64,000 bases of DNA, taken from assembly GCF_000758305.1 (NCBI RefSeq), contig NZ_CP009458.1:1612001-1676000 (forward strand), in the 5' to 3' direction. Position 1 is the first letter of the stretch. The number at the start of each line of letters is the position of its first letter. Made by a program: the position numbers and the translations under genes. The notes beneath the pieces were generated by a model that saw only the letters and a list, made by a program, of their open reading frames with translations, did not search any database and was not told the DNA's origin. This document shows positions 17,454 to 25,859 of this stretch, piece by piece. This DNA comes from Cedecea neteri (GTDB lineage: Bacteria > Pseudomonadota > Gammaproteobacteria > Enterobacterales > Enterobacteriaceae).

Positions 17454-18302
17454 TTAAAGAGCGCCTTTCACGCTGTCGCGAAGCGGTGTGGTTGGGCGGC
17501 CAATCAGCTTGCTAAGCTGGTGGCTGTCGTCAAAAAGACCGCCTTTTTCCGCGCCTGCATCGGAGTTTGCCAGCAGCGCGGCAAAACCTTCCGGCAGGCC
17601 AGCGCCCTGAAGTGCCGCTTTAAAATCGGCCTCGTTCAGGTTCTGATAAACCACGGGTTTGCCGCTTTGCTGGCTGACTTCCGCCGCCAGTTCTGCGAGC
17701 GTCCAGCCGTGGTCTCCCGCCAGTTCATAAACTTTACCTGCCTGATTATCCAGCGTCAGGACTTTAGCGGCTGCGGCCGCGTAATCAGCCCGCGTTGCAG
17801 AGGCGATTTTGCCTTCCCCGGCGCTGCCGATAAACACGCCGTGCTGAATCGCTGGCGGCACGCTGGCCAGGTAGTTTTCGGTGTACCAGCCGTTACGCAG
17901 CAACACGAACGGAACGCCGGAGGCTTTGAGCTGTTGCTCAGTAACGATGTGTTCTTCGGCAAGGGCCAGTGGCGATTTGTCGGCATGCAGCAGGCTGGTA
18001 TAGGCGATGAGTTTCACGCCAGCCTGTTTAGCTGCCGCAATAATATTGTTGTGCTGGGCGGCGCGCTGGCCAACCTCGCTGGAGGAGATCAGCAGCACTT
18101 TTTCCACGCCGGAGAACGCTTTTGCCAGCGCAGAGACATCGCCGTAATCCGCCGCGCGAACCTGTACGCCACGGTTGGAAAAATCGTTAACTTTGGCCGG
18201 GTTGCGCACAACGGCCACGATCTCTTCGGCTTTCACGGTTTTCAACAAATCTTCAATAACAAGGCGGCCCAACTGGCCGGATGCGCCGGTAATCGCAATC
18301 AT
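17454..18302 (-). CDS. qorB: QorB (YtfG), NADPH:quinone oxidoreductase
   Basis: NmrA-like atypical short-chain dehydrogenase that reduces quinones with NADPH in the cytoplasm. From the ATG at 18,302 it has 282 residues (E. coli 286). The dinucleotide motif is TGASGQLGRLVIEDLL (Gly-rich, near the N-terminus). Other matches are LLISSSEVGQRAAQHNNIIAAAKQAGVKLIAYTSLLHADKSPL and LLRNGWYTENYLASVPPAI. It is divergent from the HxlR-type regulator qorR, which in related bacteria represses it. Confidence 0.94.
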   Translation of the reverse strand: MIAITGASGQLGRLVIEDLLKTVKAEEIVAVVRNPAKVNDFSNRGVQVRAADYGDVSALAKAFSGVEKVLLISSSEVGQRAAQHNNIIAAAKQAGVKLIAYTSLLHADKSPLALAEEHIVTEQQLKASGVPFVLLRNGWYTENYLASVPPAIQHGVFIGSAGEGKIASATRADYAAAAAKVLTLDNQAGKVYELAGDHGWTLAELAAEVSQQSGKPVVYQNLNEADFKAALQGAGLPEGFAALLANSDAGAEKGGLFDDSHQLSKLIGRPTTPLRDSVKGAL

Positions 18303-18355
18303 GATCAATCTCCTGAGTGATGTTTCGAACAAGTTGTGCCACACTAGCACCCTAA

Positions 18356-18370
18356 CTAACTTTTAGTAAG
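18356..18370. promoter_or_regulatory. Candidate QorR operator in the qorB-qorR gap
   Basis: The imperfect dyad CTAACTTTTAGTAAG, followed by TACGTAC, lies in the 92-base gap between the divergent genes. HxlR regulators bind such short dyads; the assignment is by position only. Confidence 0.4.
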
Positions 18371-18394
18371 TACGTACAAAAAGGTAAGTGTTAA

Positions 18395-18790
18395 ATGAGT
18401 GAAATCATCGAAGCGCCCATGACGCTGAGCGAGCAGCTGCGTAACGGCAATCTGTTTAGCGACAAATGCCCCTCGCGGGACGTGCTGAAACACGTGACCA
18501 GCCGCTGGGGTGTCTTAATTTTAGTGGCATTACAGGACGGCACTCATCGTTTTAGCGATTTAAGGCGCAAGATGGGCGGCGTGAGCGAGAAAATGCTGGC
18601 GCAGACGCTGCAGTGGCTGGAGGCGGACGGTTTTGTGGATCGCAAATCTTACCCGGTTGTGCCGCCGCACGTGGAGTACACGCTGACGCCAATGGGTCAT
18701 GAAATTGCCGAGAAGGTGGCCGCGCTGGCCGACTGGATCGAGGGGAATTTGCCGCAGGTGATGGCGTCCCGGGAGAAACGGGACGCCTGA
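18395..18790 (+). CDS. qorR: QorR (YtfH), HxlR-family regulator
   Basis: Winged-helix DNA-binding protein of 131 residues (E. coli YtfH 126). The HxlR core is complete: CPSRDVLKHVTSRWGVLILVALQDGTHRFSDLRRKMGGVSEKMLAQTLQWLEADGFVDRKSYPVVPPHVEYTLTPMG. Cys residue in the KCPSR motif is the likely redox or electrophile sensor in this family. Divergent from qorB. It has a few extra N-terminal residues relative to E. coli. Confidence 0.92.
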   Translation: MSEIIEAPMTLSEQLRNGNLFSDKCPSRDVLKHVTSRWGVLILVALQDGTHRFSDLRRKMGGVSEKMLAQTLQWLEADGFVDRKSYPVVPPHVEYTLTPMGHEIAEKVAALADWIEGNLPQVMASREKRDA

Positions 18791-18795
18791 GGATC

Positions 18796-20727
18796 TTATT
18801 TGCTTAAATCAAGCTGATAGACAGCAAAACCAATGTCGTCGTTAGCGACTTTTTTCATTGGGTACTGACCTTTTTCTTTGATAAAGGCGGCGGCTTTGTC
18901 GGTCGGCGAGGTTTCAAAGCGGATATCCAGCGGCTGCTTGCTGGCTATAGGCGCCAGACGCCAGTTGTTGTCCGCCGCAGGGTGAATTTCGCCCTGAGCG
19001 CCGATCCAGTTAGCCAGCACCGAGCGGTTCTCATCCGGGGAAGCAAACGCGATGTGGCTGTCGCCGGTCCCGGCAAATTTGCCGCCGTAAGCGCGGTAGT
19101 TATTGGTTGCGACCAGGAAGACGGCATTCGGGTCGATAGGTTTGCCCTTGAAGGTGAGATCTTTGATGCGCTCGGCCTTCGGGTTCACCATCTGGCATTC
19201 ACCGTCGTAGCGAGCCGGCTGGCTGACGTCTATTTGGTAGTTCACGCCGTCGATGACGTCGAAGTTGTAGGTACGGAAGCCGTCCCAGTTGATCAGTTCC
19301 TGAGGCTTAGTGCTGTTCACGTCGATCTGATTGAACTGCCCGGCGGAACATTCCAGCCACTCTTTAACTTCTTTTCCGGTCGCTTTCACCACCACCAGCG
19401 TGTTCGGGTAAAGGTAGAGATCGGCGGCGTTGCGGAAGGTCAGTTGACCTTTTTCGACCTCAACGAAGCTGGCCGGATCGTTTTTACGTCCGCCCACTTT
19501 GAACGGTGCGGCGGCGGAGAGCACCGGCAGATTCGCAAGGTCCGGGTCGCCCTGAATGTATTTCTCGACGTAGGCCTTCTGCGCGTTATTCACCACCTGA
19601 ACGGTTGGATCGTCCTGCACCAGCGCCAGATAGCTATACATGTTGTCGGCGGATTTACCGACCGGCTTGCTGACAAACTCGCGAGTTGCGGCGTGATCGT
19701 GCTCCAGCACTTTTTTCAGGTTCTGGTCTTCTGCCGCCAGCGATTTTTTGGCTACGCTGTCATAAATTGGCCGTGCTTCGGCTTTGCTGCTGGTGATTTT
19801 CCAACTGCCGGAATCGTTGTTCAGCACCAGATCCACCACGCCGAGGTGGTCGCCCCACATGCCCGGCATTACGGCAGGCACGCCGTTCAGGGTGCCTTTT
19901 TCGATATCGGCCCCTTTAATATTGGCAAAGTCTTTCCCAGGGAATACGGCATGGGCATGCCCGAACATAATGGCGTCCACGCCTGGCACCTGGCTGAGGT
20001 AATAAACGGAGTTTTCGGCCATCGCCTGATAAGGCTCGCTGGACAGCCCCGAGTGGGCAATCACGACGACTACATCAGCGCCCTGTTGGCGCATTTCCGG
20101 CACGTATTTTTTGGCGGTTTCGGTAATGTCGTTCACCGTCACTTTGCCGCTCAGGTTGGCTTTATCCCAGGTCATGATTTGCGGCGGCACGAAGCCGATG
20201 TAGCCGATGCGCAGCGTCTGGGTTTTGCCGTCTTTGTCTTTGACTTCGGTTTCTTTAATCAGGTACGGCGTGAACATTGGCTTCTGGGTTTTCACGTCGA
20301 TGATATTGGCGTTCACGTACGGGAATTTGGCGCCAGCGAGGGCTTTGTGCAGGAAGTCGAGGCCGTAGTTGAATTCGTGGTTGCCCAGGTTGCCGACCGT
20401 ATAGTCGAGCGTATTCAGCGCCTTATAAACTGGATGAATTTCCCCGGCTTTTAGCCCTTTTGCGGCCGCGTAATCGCCGAGCGGGCTGCCCTGAATAATA
20501 TCGCCGTTATCGACAAGCACGCTGTTGGTGACTTCACCGCGCGCGGCATTGATCAAACTTGCGGTGCGTACCAGACCGAACTTCTCTGTCGGCGTATCTT
20601 TGTAGTAATCGAAGTCCATCATGTTGCTGTGCAGATCGGTCGTTTCCATGATCCGCAGGTCAACGGTGGCCGCATTGACGCTGGCGGCTATCAGCGTCGC
20701 CAGAAGCGTTGCGCTAAACTTAATCAT
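18796..20727 (-). CDS. cpdB: CpdB, periplasmic 2',3'-cyclic phosphodiesterase / 3'-nucleotidase
   Basis: Bifunctional periplasmic enzyme that hydrolyses 2',3'-cyclic nucleotides and 3'-nucleotides to feed nucleoside uptake. It has 643 residues (E. coli 647). A signal peptide (MIKFSATLLATLIAASVNA) precedes the calcineurin-like metallophosphoesterase domain with ETTDLHSNMMDFDYY, LVDNGDIIQGSPLG, VGNLGNHEFNYGL and FGHAHAVFPG. The C-terminal 5'-nucleotidase domain (about 350 onward) includes DLYLYPNTLVVVKATGKEVKEWLE. It is separated from cysQ, which is divergent, by about 200 bases. Confidence 0.96.
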   Translation of the reverse strand: MIKFSATLLATLIAASVNAATVDLRIMETTDLHSNMMDFDYYKDTPTEKFGLVRTASLINAARGEVTNSVLVDNGDIIQGSPLGDYAAAKGLKAGEIHPVYKALNTLDYTVGNLGNHEFNYGLDFLHKALAGAKFPYVNANIIDVKTQKPMFTPYLIKETEVKDKDGKTQTLRIGYIGFVPPQIMTWDKANLSGKVTVNDITETAKKYVPEMRQQGADVVVVIAHSGLSSEPYQAMAENSVYYLSQVPGVDAIMFGHAHAVFPGKDFANIKGADIEKGTLNGVPAVMPGMWGDHLGVVDLVLNNDSGSWKITSSKAEARPIYDSVAKKSLAAEDQNLKKVLEHDHAATREFVSKPVGKSADNMYSYLALVQDDPTVQVVNNAQKAYVEKYIQGDPDLANLPVLSAAAPFKVGGRKNDPASFVEVEKGQLTFRNAADLYLYPNTLVVVKATGKEVKEWLECSAGQFNQIDVNSTKPQELINWDGFRTYNFDVIDGVNYQIDVSQPARYDGECQMVNPKAERIKDLTFKGKPIDPNAVFLVATNNYRAYGGKFAGTGDSHIAFASPDENRSVLANWIGAQGEIHPAADNNWRLAPIASKQPLDIRFETSPTDKAAAFIKEKGQYPMKKVANDDIGFAVYQLDLSK

Positions 20728-20928
20728 GTTTAAATGTCCTTTTTAGAGGTACGCCACAAAGGGCAATGTATATACAGACTGTTGCTTACAATTTTGTGAA
20801 GTCTGCCAGAATTTAAGTCCGGTGAACCAGAAATGCTTCACAGATAGCGCATCGGGGTGCAATGAGATATAAGTAAAACAATAAGTTATTCGCTCGATGT
20901 AGCGCAGAGACACAACACGAGGTGGAGA

Positions 20929-21675
20929 ATGTTAGAACAAATTTGCCAGCTGGCCCGCGAGGCCGGGGCCGCGATCATGCAGGTTTATGAGGGAGAGAAG
21001 CCGCTTCAGGCGACGCATAAGCTTGATGACTCTCCGGTGACGGCGGCGGATCTTGCCGCCCACGACATTATTCTGAAAGGGCTGAAAGCGTTGACGCCGG
21101 ACATCCCCGTGCTGTCAGAGGAAGATCCCCAGTCGTGGGATACCCGGCAAAGCTGGCAGCGCTACTGGCTGGTCGACCCGCTGGACGGCACAAAAGAATT
21201 TCTGAAACGTAACGGCGAGTTCACCGTGAATATCGCGCTTATCGAAGGTGGAAAAGCGGTGATGGGCGTTGTCTATGCGCCCGTGCTGAAGATTATGTAC
21301 AGCGCAGCGGAAGGGAAGGCCTGGAAAGAAGAGTGTGGCGTACGCAATCAGATTCATGTGCGGGATGCCCGTCCACCGCGCGTGGTGGTCAGCCGGTCTC
21401 ATGCCGCCAACGATAGCGAGCTGAAAGAATATCTCGAACAGATGGGGGAGCACCAGACCACTGCGATAGGCTCGTCGCTGAAGTTCTGCCTGGTGGCCGA
21501 CGGTCAGGCGCAGCTCTATCCTCGCTTTGGGCCAACCAATATCTGGGACACCGCCGCAGGGCATGCCGTGGCGGTTGCTGCCGGGGCGCACGTTCATGAC
21601 TGGCAGGGCAAGCCGCTGGACTATACCCCGCGCGAGTCGTTCCTGAACCCCGGCTTCCGGGTTTCTATTTACTGA
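20929..21675 (+). CDS. cysQ: CysQ, 3'(2'),5'-bisphosphate nucleotidase
   Basis: Inositol-monophosphatase-family enzyme that recycles adenosine 3',5'-bisphosphate produced by sulfate assimilation and CoA metabolism. It has 248 residues (E. coli 246). Metal-binding motifs are SEEDPQSW, LVDPLDGTKEFLKRNGEFTVNIALI and the downstream GPTNIWDTAAGHAV. GGTGGAGA precedes the ATG. Its last 11 bases overlap the end of ytfJ on the other strand. Confidence 0.95.
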   Translation: MLEQICQLAREAGAAIMQVYEGEKPLQATHKLDDSPVTAADLAAHDIILKGLKALTPDIPVLSEEDPQSWDTRQSWQRYWLVDPLDGTKEFLKRNGEFTVNIALIEGGKAVMGVVYAPVLKIMYSAAEGKAWKEECGVRNQIHVRDARPPRVVVSRSHAANDSELKEYLEQMGEHQTTAIGSSLKFCLVADGQAQLYPRFGPTNIWDTAAGHAVAVAAGAHVHDWQGKPLDYTPRESFLNPGFRVSIY

Positions 21676-22222
21676 GTAACCCTTGCAGCAGGCTAATCAC
21701 CTGCTGCACTTCCTGCTGGGTTAACGGGCCATCTTTGGCGAATTGAATTCTGCCTTCTTTATCCAATACCACGATAGCTGATCCGCCCTGTTGCAGCTGC
21801 CACGCTTTCGCCGCTACGCCGTTACTGTCGACGATAAACTGTGACCACGGGAACTCTTTCTTATTACTTTCGATGCTGCTGCGCACGAACATGCCGGTGC
21901 CCACAATCGCGTCGTCGGTGTTCACAATGGTGGTGGTCTGGTACTTATCATGCGGGAATTTTGCCGCTTTGATAGCTTCGACCATGGCCGCATTTTCTTC
22001 TTTGGCGCTTGAGCGACCGGCAATATGCTGCAGAACTCTCACTTTCCCAGGCAACTGCGCGCTATTCCAGTTTTTATAACTAAACTTATCGTTATCCAGC
22101 ACCAGCTCGCCCTTGTCGGTAATACCAATCGGGGACACTCGCTGATTATTTTCAAAGTTATGGGCTGAGGCCATGAGCGGCAGCAGCAGAAGAGACAGCG
22201 CCAGCGTTTTGCGCAGGGTCAT
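21665..22222 (-). CDS. ytfJ: YtfJ, periplasmic thioredoxin-fold protein
   Basis: Secreted protein of 185 residues from the ATG at 22,222. It has a signal peptide (MTLRKTLALSLLLLPLMASA) and a thioredoxin-like domain (KVRVLQHIAGRSSAKEENAAMVEAIKAA, SAIVVLDKEGRIQFAKDGPLTQQEVQQVISLL). No CxxC is present, so a disulfide-reductase role is unlikely. The function is unknown in E. coli too. A longer in-frame reading upstream has no support. Confidence 0.88.
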   Translation of the reverse strand: MTLRKTLALSLLLLPLMASAHNFENNQRVSPIGITDKGELVLDNDKFSYKNWNSAQLPGKVRVLQHIAGRSSAKEENAAMVEAIKAAKFPHDKYQTTTIVNTDDAIVGTGMFVRSSIESNKKEFPWSQFIVDSNGVAAKAWQLQQGGSAIVVLDKEGRIQFAKDGPLTQQEVQQVISLLQGLLSK

Positions 22223-22547
22223 CGGTGACTCCTTATTGTTGTTAGCAGGTGATCCGACCACTTGGGTCGATGTTTTAAGCATATGTGCTGAATAAGCATC
22301 TGTCCCGCAAGCAAAGTGCCAGTTTGCGGGCTGACGCACATAACCCTGAAATTTGAAGGCTTACGCTGCCGTTTTTTACATTTAAAAATATTGTTCTGCA
22401 ACTTTGTAATCTTTTAGTAAAAAAACTTCTACACACTAGGTGACCTTCGATATCTGGACTATAGTTTTCGAGCACCAAACTTTTTCGCCTCATTTTGTCG
22501 GGCCAAATGTAGCTCGCAGAGGCGTTAACATGCAGGAGTAAAGAAGA
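22223..22547. other. Divergent ytfJ-ytfK intergenic region
   Basis: This 325-base, AT-rich region between divergent genes holds the promoters of both. I see no convincing gene. Two TTTGTAA/TTTAGTA-like repeats 11 bases apart (22,402-22,419) recall a weak Pho box, which would fit the phosphate control known for ytfK, but the match is poor. Confidence 0.4.
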
Positions 22548-22754
22548 ATGAAAATTTTCCAACGTTACAACCCCCTTCAGGTGGCGAAGTACGTGAAGAT
22601 CCTGTTCCGTGGACGGTTGTATATCAAGGACGTTGGCGCTTTCGAATTTGATAAGGGCAAAATCCTTGTCCCGAAAGTTAAGGATAAGCAGCACTACTCG
22701 GTGATGTCCGAGGTCAACCGCCAGGTGATGCGCTTACAGGCGGATATGGGCTAA
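22548..22754 (+). CDS. ytfK: YtfK, SpoT-binding stringent-response modulator
   Basis: Small protein of 68 residues, equal to E. coli YtfK in length and nearly identical (MKIFQRYNPLQVAKYVKILFRGRLYIKDVGAFEFDKGKIL and SVMSEVNRQVMRLQADMG). In E. coli it binds SpoT and tips it toward (p)ppGpp synthesis under phosphate or fatty-acid starvation. Monocistronic, with a strong terminator following. Confidence 0.93.
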   Translation: MKIFQRYNPLQVAKYVKILFRGRLYIKDVGAFEFDKGKILVPKVKDKQHYSVMSEVNRQVMRLQADMG

Positions 22755-22774
22755 GCCCAAAAATTGTAAAAAAA

Positions 22775-22793
22775 ACGGCCCCGAAGGGGCCGT
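22775..22793. terminator. Bidirectional terminator between ytfK and ytfL
   Basis: An 8-bp stem ACGGCCCC / GGGGCCGT closes a three-base loop. A tract of A residues lies to its left, giving a U tract for the minus-strand gene ytfL; the plus-strand tail is weaker (TAGTGTTT). Confidence 0.8.
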
Positions 22794-22812
22794 TAGTGTT
22801 TATAGAGCTTGC

Positions 22813-24150
22813 TTACTGCTCCTGAGGCTCTTCACCGTCAGGCAGCTTTGGCGTCAGCGCGACAGGCTTATTGTCGATACGCGTTACCAGCAGCTGATCG
22901 ATGCGGTAGTTATCAATATCCACCACCTCGAACTTGTAGCCGGAGAACTTTACCGAGTCGGTGCGTTTCGGGATCTTACGCAGCATAAACATCATGAACC
23001 CACCGATGGTTTCGTAGTTACCGGACTGCGGGAACTCGTCGATATCCAGCACTCGCATGACGTCGTCAATCGGCGTGCCGCCTTCCACCAGCCATGAGTT
23101 TTCATCACGGGCAACGATTTGCTCTTCCATCCCCTGGCCGACCAGGTCACCCATCAACGTCGTCATCACGTCGTTCAGGGTAATGATGCCCACCACCAGC
23201 GCGTATTCATTCATGATGACCGCGAAGTCTTCCCCGGCGGTTTTAAAGCTTTCCAGCGCTTCGGAGAGCGTCAGGGTGTCCGGCACAATCAGGGCGTTAC
23301 GCAGATGCACACCGCTATTCAGCGCCATGCTTTGGTTGCCCAGTACGCGGTTCAGCAGCTCTTTGGAATCAACATAGCCAACGACGTGGTCGATATCGCC
23401 GTTACACACCAGGAACTTGGAATGCGGATGTTCAGCGATGGTGGACTTCAGGCTTTGCTCGTCGGCGTGCAGGTCGAACCAAATCACGTTTTCGCGTGAG
23501 GTCATGGAAGACGGCACGGTACGCGATTCCAGCTCAAAGACGTTTTCAATCAGTTCATGTTCCTGCTTACGCAACACGCCCGCCAGCGCACCGGCCTCAA
23601 ACACCGCATAAACGTCGTCAGAAGTAATGTCGTCTTTACGCACCATCGGCAGCTTGAAGATGCGGAAGATAACGTTAGCCAGGCCGTTGAAGAACCACAC
23701 CAAAGGTCTGAAAACAAACAGACAGAAGCGCATCGGGTTGATAATACGTAAAGCAACCGTTTCGGGAGAAATCATACCGATGCGTTTCGGGGTGAGGTCT
23801 GCGAACAGAATGAACAGGCTGGTGACGAGGGTGAATGAGATAATAAAGCTGAGCTGGTCGGCGAGTTCCGGAGCCAGAAAACGCTCCAACAGAATTTTAA
23901 ACGCCGGGGAGAAAGCCGCATCGCCGACGATACCGCCGAGAATTGCCACGGCGTTCAGGCCAATTTGTACGACGGTAAAGAACATGCCCGGCGTCTCTTG
24001 CATCTTTAGCACGCGCTGGGCATTGACGTTGCCTTCATCGGCCAGCAGCTTAAGTTTGATTTTACGAGAGGCGGCAAGCGAGATCTCAGAGATTGAGAAA
24101 AAGGCACTAATAGCAATAAGGATAAGTATTATCAAAATACTGTTTAACAT
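22813..24150 (-). CDS. ytfL: YtfL (PaeA), CNNM/CorC-type inner-membrane polyamine exporter
   Basis: Inner-membrane protein of 445 residues (E. coli 447) with an N-terminal DUF21 membrane domain (about 1-190), two CBS domains (about 210-330) and a C-terminal CorC_HlyC domain (about 345-430). Landmarks are SISEISLAASRKIKLKLLADEG, FADLTPKRIGMISPETVALR, VVGIITLNDVMTTLMGDLV and FEVVDIDNYRIDQLLVTRI. The Salmonella and E. coli orthologue is reported to export cadaverine and putrescine and is also called PaeA. In E. coli msrA follows; here two effector-like genes intervene. Confidence 0.94.
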   Translation of the reverse strand: MLNSILIILILIAISAFFSISEISLAASRKIKLKLLADEGNVNAQRVLKMQETPGMFFTVVQIGLNAVAILGGIVGDAAFSPAFKILLERFLAPELADQLSFIISFTLVTSLFILFADLTPKRIGMISPETVALRIINPMRFCLFVFRPLVWFFNGLANVIFRIFKLPMVRKDDITSDDVYAVFEAGALAGVLRKQEHELIENVFELESRTVPSSMTSRENVIWFDLHADEQSLKSTIAEHPHSKFLVCNGDIDHVVGYVDSKELLNRVLGNQSMALNSGVHLRNALIVPDTLTLSEALESFKTAGEDFAVIMNEYALVVGIITLNDVMTTLMGDLVGQGMEEQIVARDENSWLVEGGTPIDDVMRVLDIDEFPQSGNYETIGGFMMFMLRKIPKRTDSVKFSGYKFEVVDIDNYRIDQLLVTRIDNKPVALTPKLPDGEEPQEQ

Positions 24151-24403
24151 AATTTATCTGGCTGTTGTGGCCAGGTCCTCGGAAGGGAAAAGTGGATAAA
24201 TCTCAGGGGTCAAACACAAGAAATGCTGGCCGCTTTTGTGAACGAGCCAGCAAATTCAAGGAGTAGTATAGCGTAAGGATGGGATGTGCTACCAGAGGCT
24301 GTAATTTAACCGGCGGTAAGCCGGGTTTTTAGTGATGTGTTTTTTGATTAATGGGCTTAACGTTTGGCGCATTGTATAAGCAGCTTTTCTTCTTTTTATC
24401 CCC
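24151..24403. other. Intergenic region between ytfL and the effector island
   Basis: About 250 bases that hold the ytfL promoter, an inverted repeat TGCTGGC...GCCAGCA (24,224-24,252, 15-base spacer) and the hairpin listed next. I see no gene here and no insertion-sequence end or tRNA attachment site that would explain how the island arrived. Confidence 0.5.
24308..24327 (+). terminator. Possible terminator upstream of the effector island
   Basis: AACCGGC / GCCGGGTT with a five-base loop and one unpaired G is followed by TTTA. It reads on the plus strand, where no gene precedes it closely; it may insulate the effector promoter or be a relic of the insertion. Confidence 0.4.
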
Positions 24404-24431
24404 GGAACTTTTCTTCTCTTTTTGCCACTCA
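24404..24431 (+). promoter_or_regulatory. hrp box (HrpL-dependent promoter) of the first effector-like gene
   Basis: GGAACT (24,404-24,409), 15 bases, then CCACTCA (24,425-24,431) fits the hrp-box consensus GGAACC/T-N15/16-CCACNNA used by the alternative sigma factor HrpL. It ends 36 bases before the ATG at 24,468, a normal distance. It implies co-regulation with a Hrp-type type III secretion system. Confidence 0.8.
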
Positions 24432-24467
24432 CCCGATCGGTTAGCCCACTATCAGGAGAGCGTTCAC

Positions 24468-25802
24468 ATGGTCAATTCCGTTACTTCCGTGCACAGACAT
24501 GCGGCGGAACTTCCTCCCTTACCGGAACACAGCGGCCAGCGACCGGCGTCGATCGCTTCGGGTTCATCGGTGGCCACTTCTGCTGCCGTCAGCGCGCATG
24601 AAAGCCTGCATTTTGTGGGGGACAGCGTTTATGGCTCGGCCAATGAAGCTGCTATTCATCACCAGCTTGGCGCGCTGTTTGGCAAGCACATTAACGGTGA
24701 TAACCATGCTGAAATGCATGCCCTGATTGAGTCGAGAACCCGTGAATTACACAAAATGGGAGAAACGCCAGCCTCTGTTGAAGCCGTGTTGACCAAAGGG
24801 CATCAACTGGACAGGCTAGGGCAAGTTGCGCGAGGTGCCGCACGCGCTATTCCCTTTGCTGCTGCGTCTGTTGCCTACGATAAAGTCCCGCTGCTGAGCG
24901 CTTTTGCCCATACGGCGGCGGAAATTGGCCTCCATGCTGGCCTGCAGTCCAGCATCGCCGACACTATTGGCACCACGTTGCTTAACCGTGCCACGGCAAC
25001 GAATCCGTGGCTGTCCGCCAAAGACAGCGACCTGCATCCGGTCATGCGCGAAGCTGTAAAGGAGGCAAAAGCTAGCTTGCTGACGACGGTGGCAGAAACC
25101 GGGGCAGCCATTCAGACCTATTCGGCACGTAACCTTGCGCGCCTGGCGATGGCGGCAACGCTGACGCATTTTGCCGGGGCGAAAGTGGCCGGTGAAGTCG
25201 ATACGTGGCTGTCTGCTGCGGGCGGGGTGGTGGCTGGCGGCGCAATGAGCGCGATTCTCCACGCGGTGGACGAAAACAAAGGCCGAACCGGGCCGGAGTA
25301 TTTGCTGGGGCGCAACGACTGGCAGCAGCGGTTCACTGAATTGAAAAATACGCACGTGGTGAGCGATACGCTTAAGAACGCTGCTCAGCGCGTGGCAAAG
25401 CTGCCCCTGGACATTGCAACAGACAGCCTGAAAGCGACGGCAAGCGTTCTTTCTGCGCCGAGCCTTGGGAAAACGGCGATGCTGGCCGGCGGCTTTGCCG
25501 GTGTGATTAGTCTACGCAGCGCGATTGGCGCTGCTGTCGCCAGCGCCTTTCCGAGAGTGAATGCCGCTTCGCTGAGCGCCATCAGCCATGCGACCAACGT
25601 CGTGGCCTCTGCCCCGGTGTTCTTCGCCGTACCTGCGGCTGAGATTCTCGCTGACGCCGTGGCGGACAAAATGACGCAAACGCTGCAGGAAAAGGTCCCG
25701 GCGGCCGTGAACTCGGCGGCAGGCTGGGTCGGGCATCAGCTGCAGGCGGCGTTAAATCGTCAGCCAGCAACCACCCTTAATGCCGCAGAGCAGCAGGTGT
25801 AA
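24468..25802 (+). CDS. Candidate type III effector, unknown family
   Basis: I do not recognise this 444-residue protein. The ATG at 24,468 is chosen because AGGAGAG lies 7 bases upstream and the hrp box 36 bases upstream; an in-frame start at 24,351 lies before the hrp box. The first 50 residues hold about ten serines and no acidic residue before position 14, like Hrp-type secretion signals. The protein lacks cysteine and is Ala-rich. Weakly hydrophobic helical stretches lie near 246-266, 335-360 and 375-396, suggesting membrane association or a helical bundle. No catalytic motif was found. It is absent between ytfL and msrA in E. coli. Effector status is inferred from the promoter and N-terminus. 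Confidence 0.7.
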   Translation: MVNSVTSVHRHAAELPPLPEHSGQRPASIASGSSVATSAAVSAHESLHFVGDSVYGSANEAAIHHQLGALFGKHINGDNHAEMHALIESRTRELHKMGETPASVEAVLTKGHQLDRLGQVARGAARAIPFAAASVAYDKVPLLSAFAHTAAEIGLHAGLQSSIADTIGTTLLNRATATNPWLSAKDSDLHPVMREAVKEAKASLLTTVAETGAAIQTYSARNLARLAMAATLTHFAGAKVAGEVDTWLSAAGGVVAGGAMSAILHAVDENKGRTGPEYLLGRNDWQQRFTELKNTHVVSDTLKNAAQRVAKLPLDIATDSLKATASVLSAPSLGKTAMLAGGFAGVISLRSAIGAAVASAFPRVNAASLSAISHATNVVASAPVFFAVPAAEILADAVADKMTQTLQEKVPAAVNSAAGWVGHQLQAALNRQPATTLNAAEQQV

Positions 25803-25803
25803 A

Positions 25804-25832
25804 GGAACCGAAAGGGGAGCTACGTCCACATA
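25804..25832 (+). promoter_or_regulatory. hrp box (HrpL-dependent promoter) of the LRR-CheD-like gene
   Basis: GGAACC (25,804-25,809), 16 bases, then CCACATA (25,826-25,832) is an exact match to GGAACC-N16-CCACNNA. It starts one base after the stop codon of the first effector-like gene and ends 27 bases before the next ATG, so the second gene has its own promoter. Confidence 0.88.
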
Positions 25833-25859
25833 CTGGCAGTCTATTTTTGGAGCCTGATT

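Noticed and set aside
18982..20454. A 490-codon open frame on the plus strand opposite cpdB
   Set aside because: It is fully antisense to a clear, full-length cpdB and has the low-complexity His/Gln/Phe-rich look of an antisense shadow in GC-rich DNA.
22402..22419. A possible Pho box upstream of ytfK
   Set aside because: Two 7-base elements 11 bases apart match CTGTCAT in only about three positions each, too weak to list as a site.
24351..24467. An upstream in-frame start adding 39 residues to the first effector-like protein
   Set aside because: It lies before the hrp box, so an HrpL transcript would not contain it, and it lacks a ribosome site.
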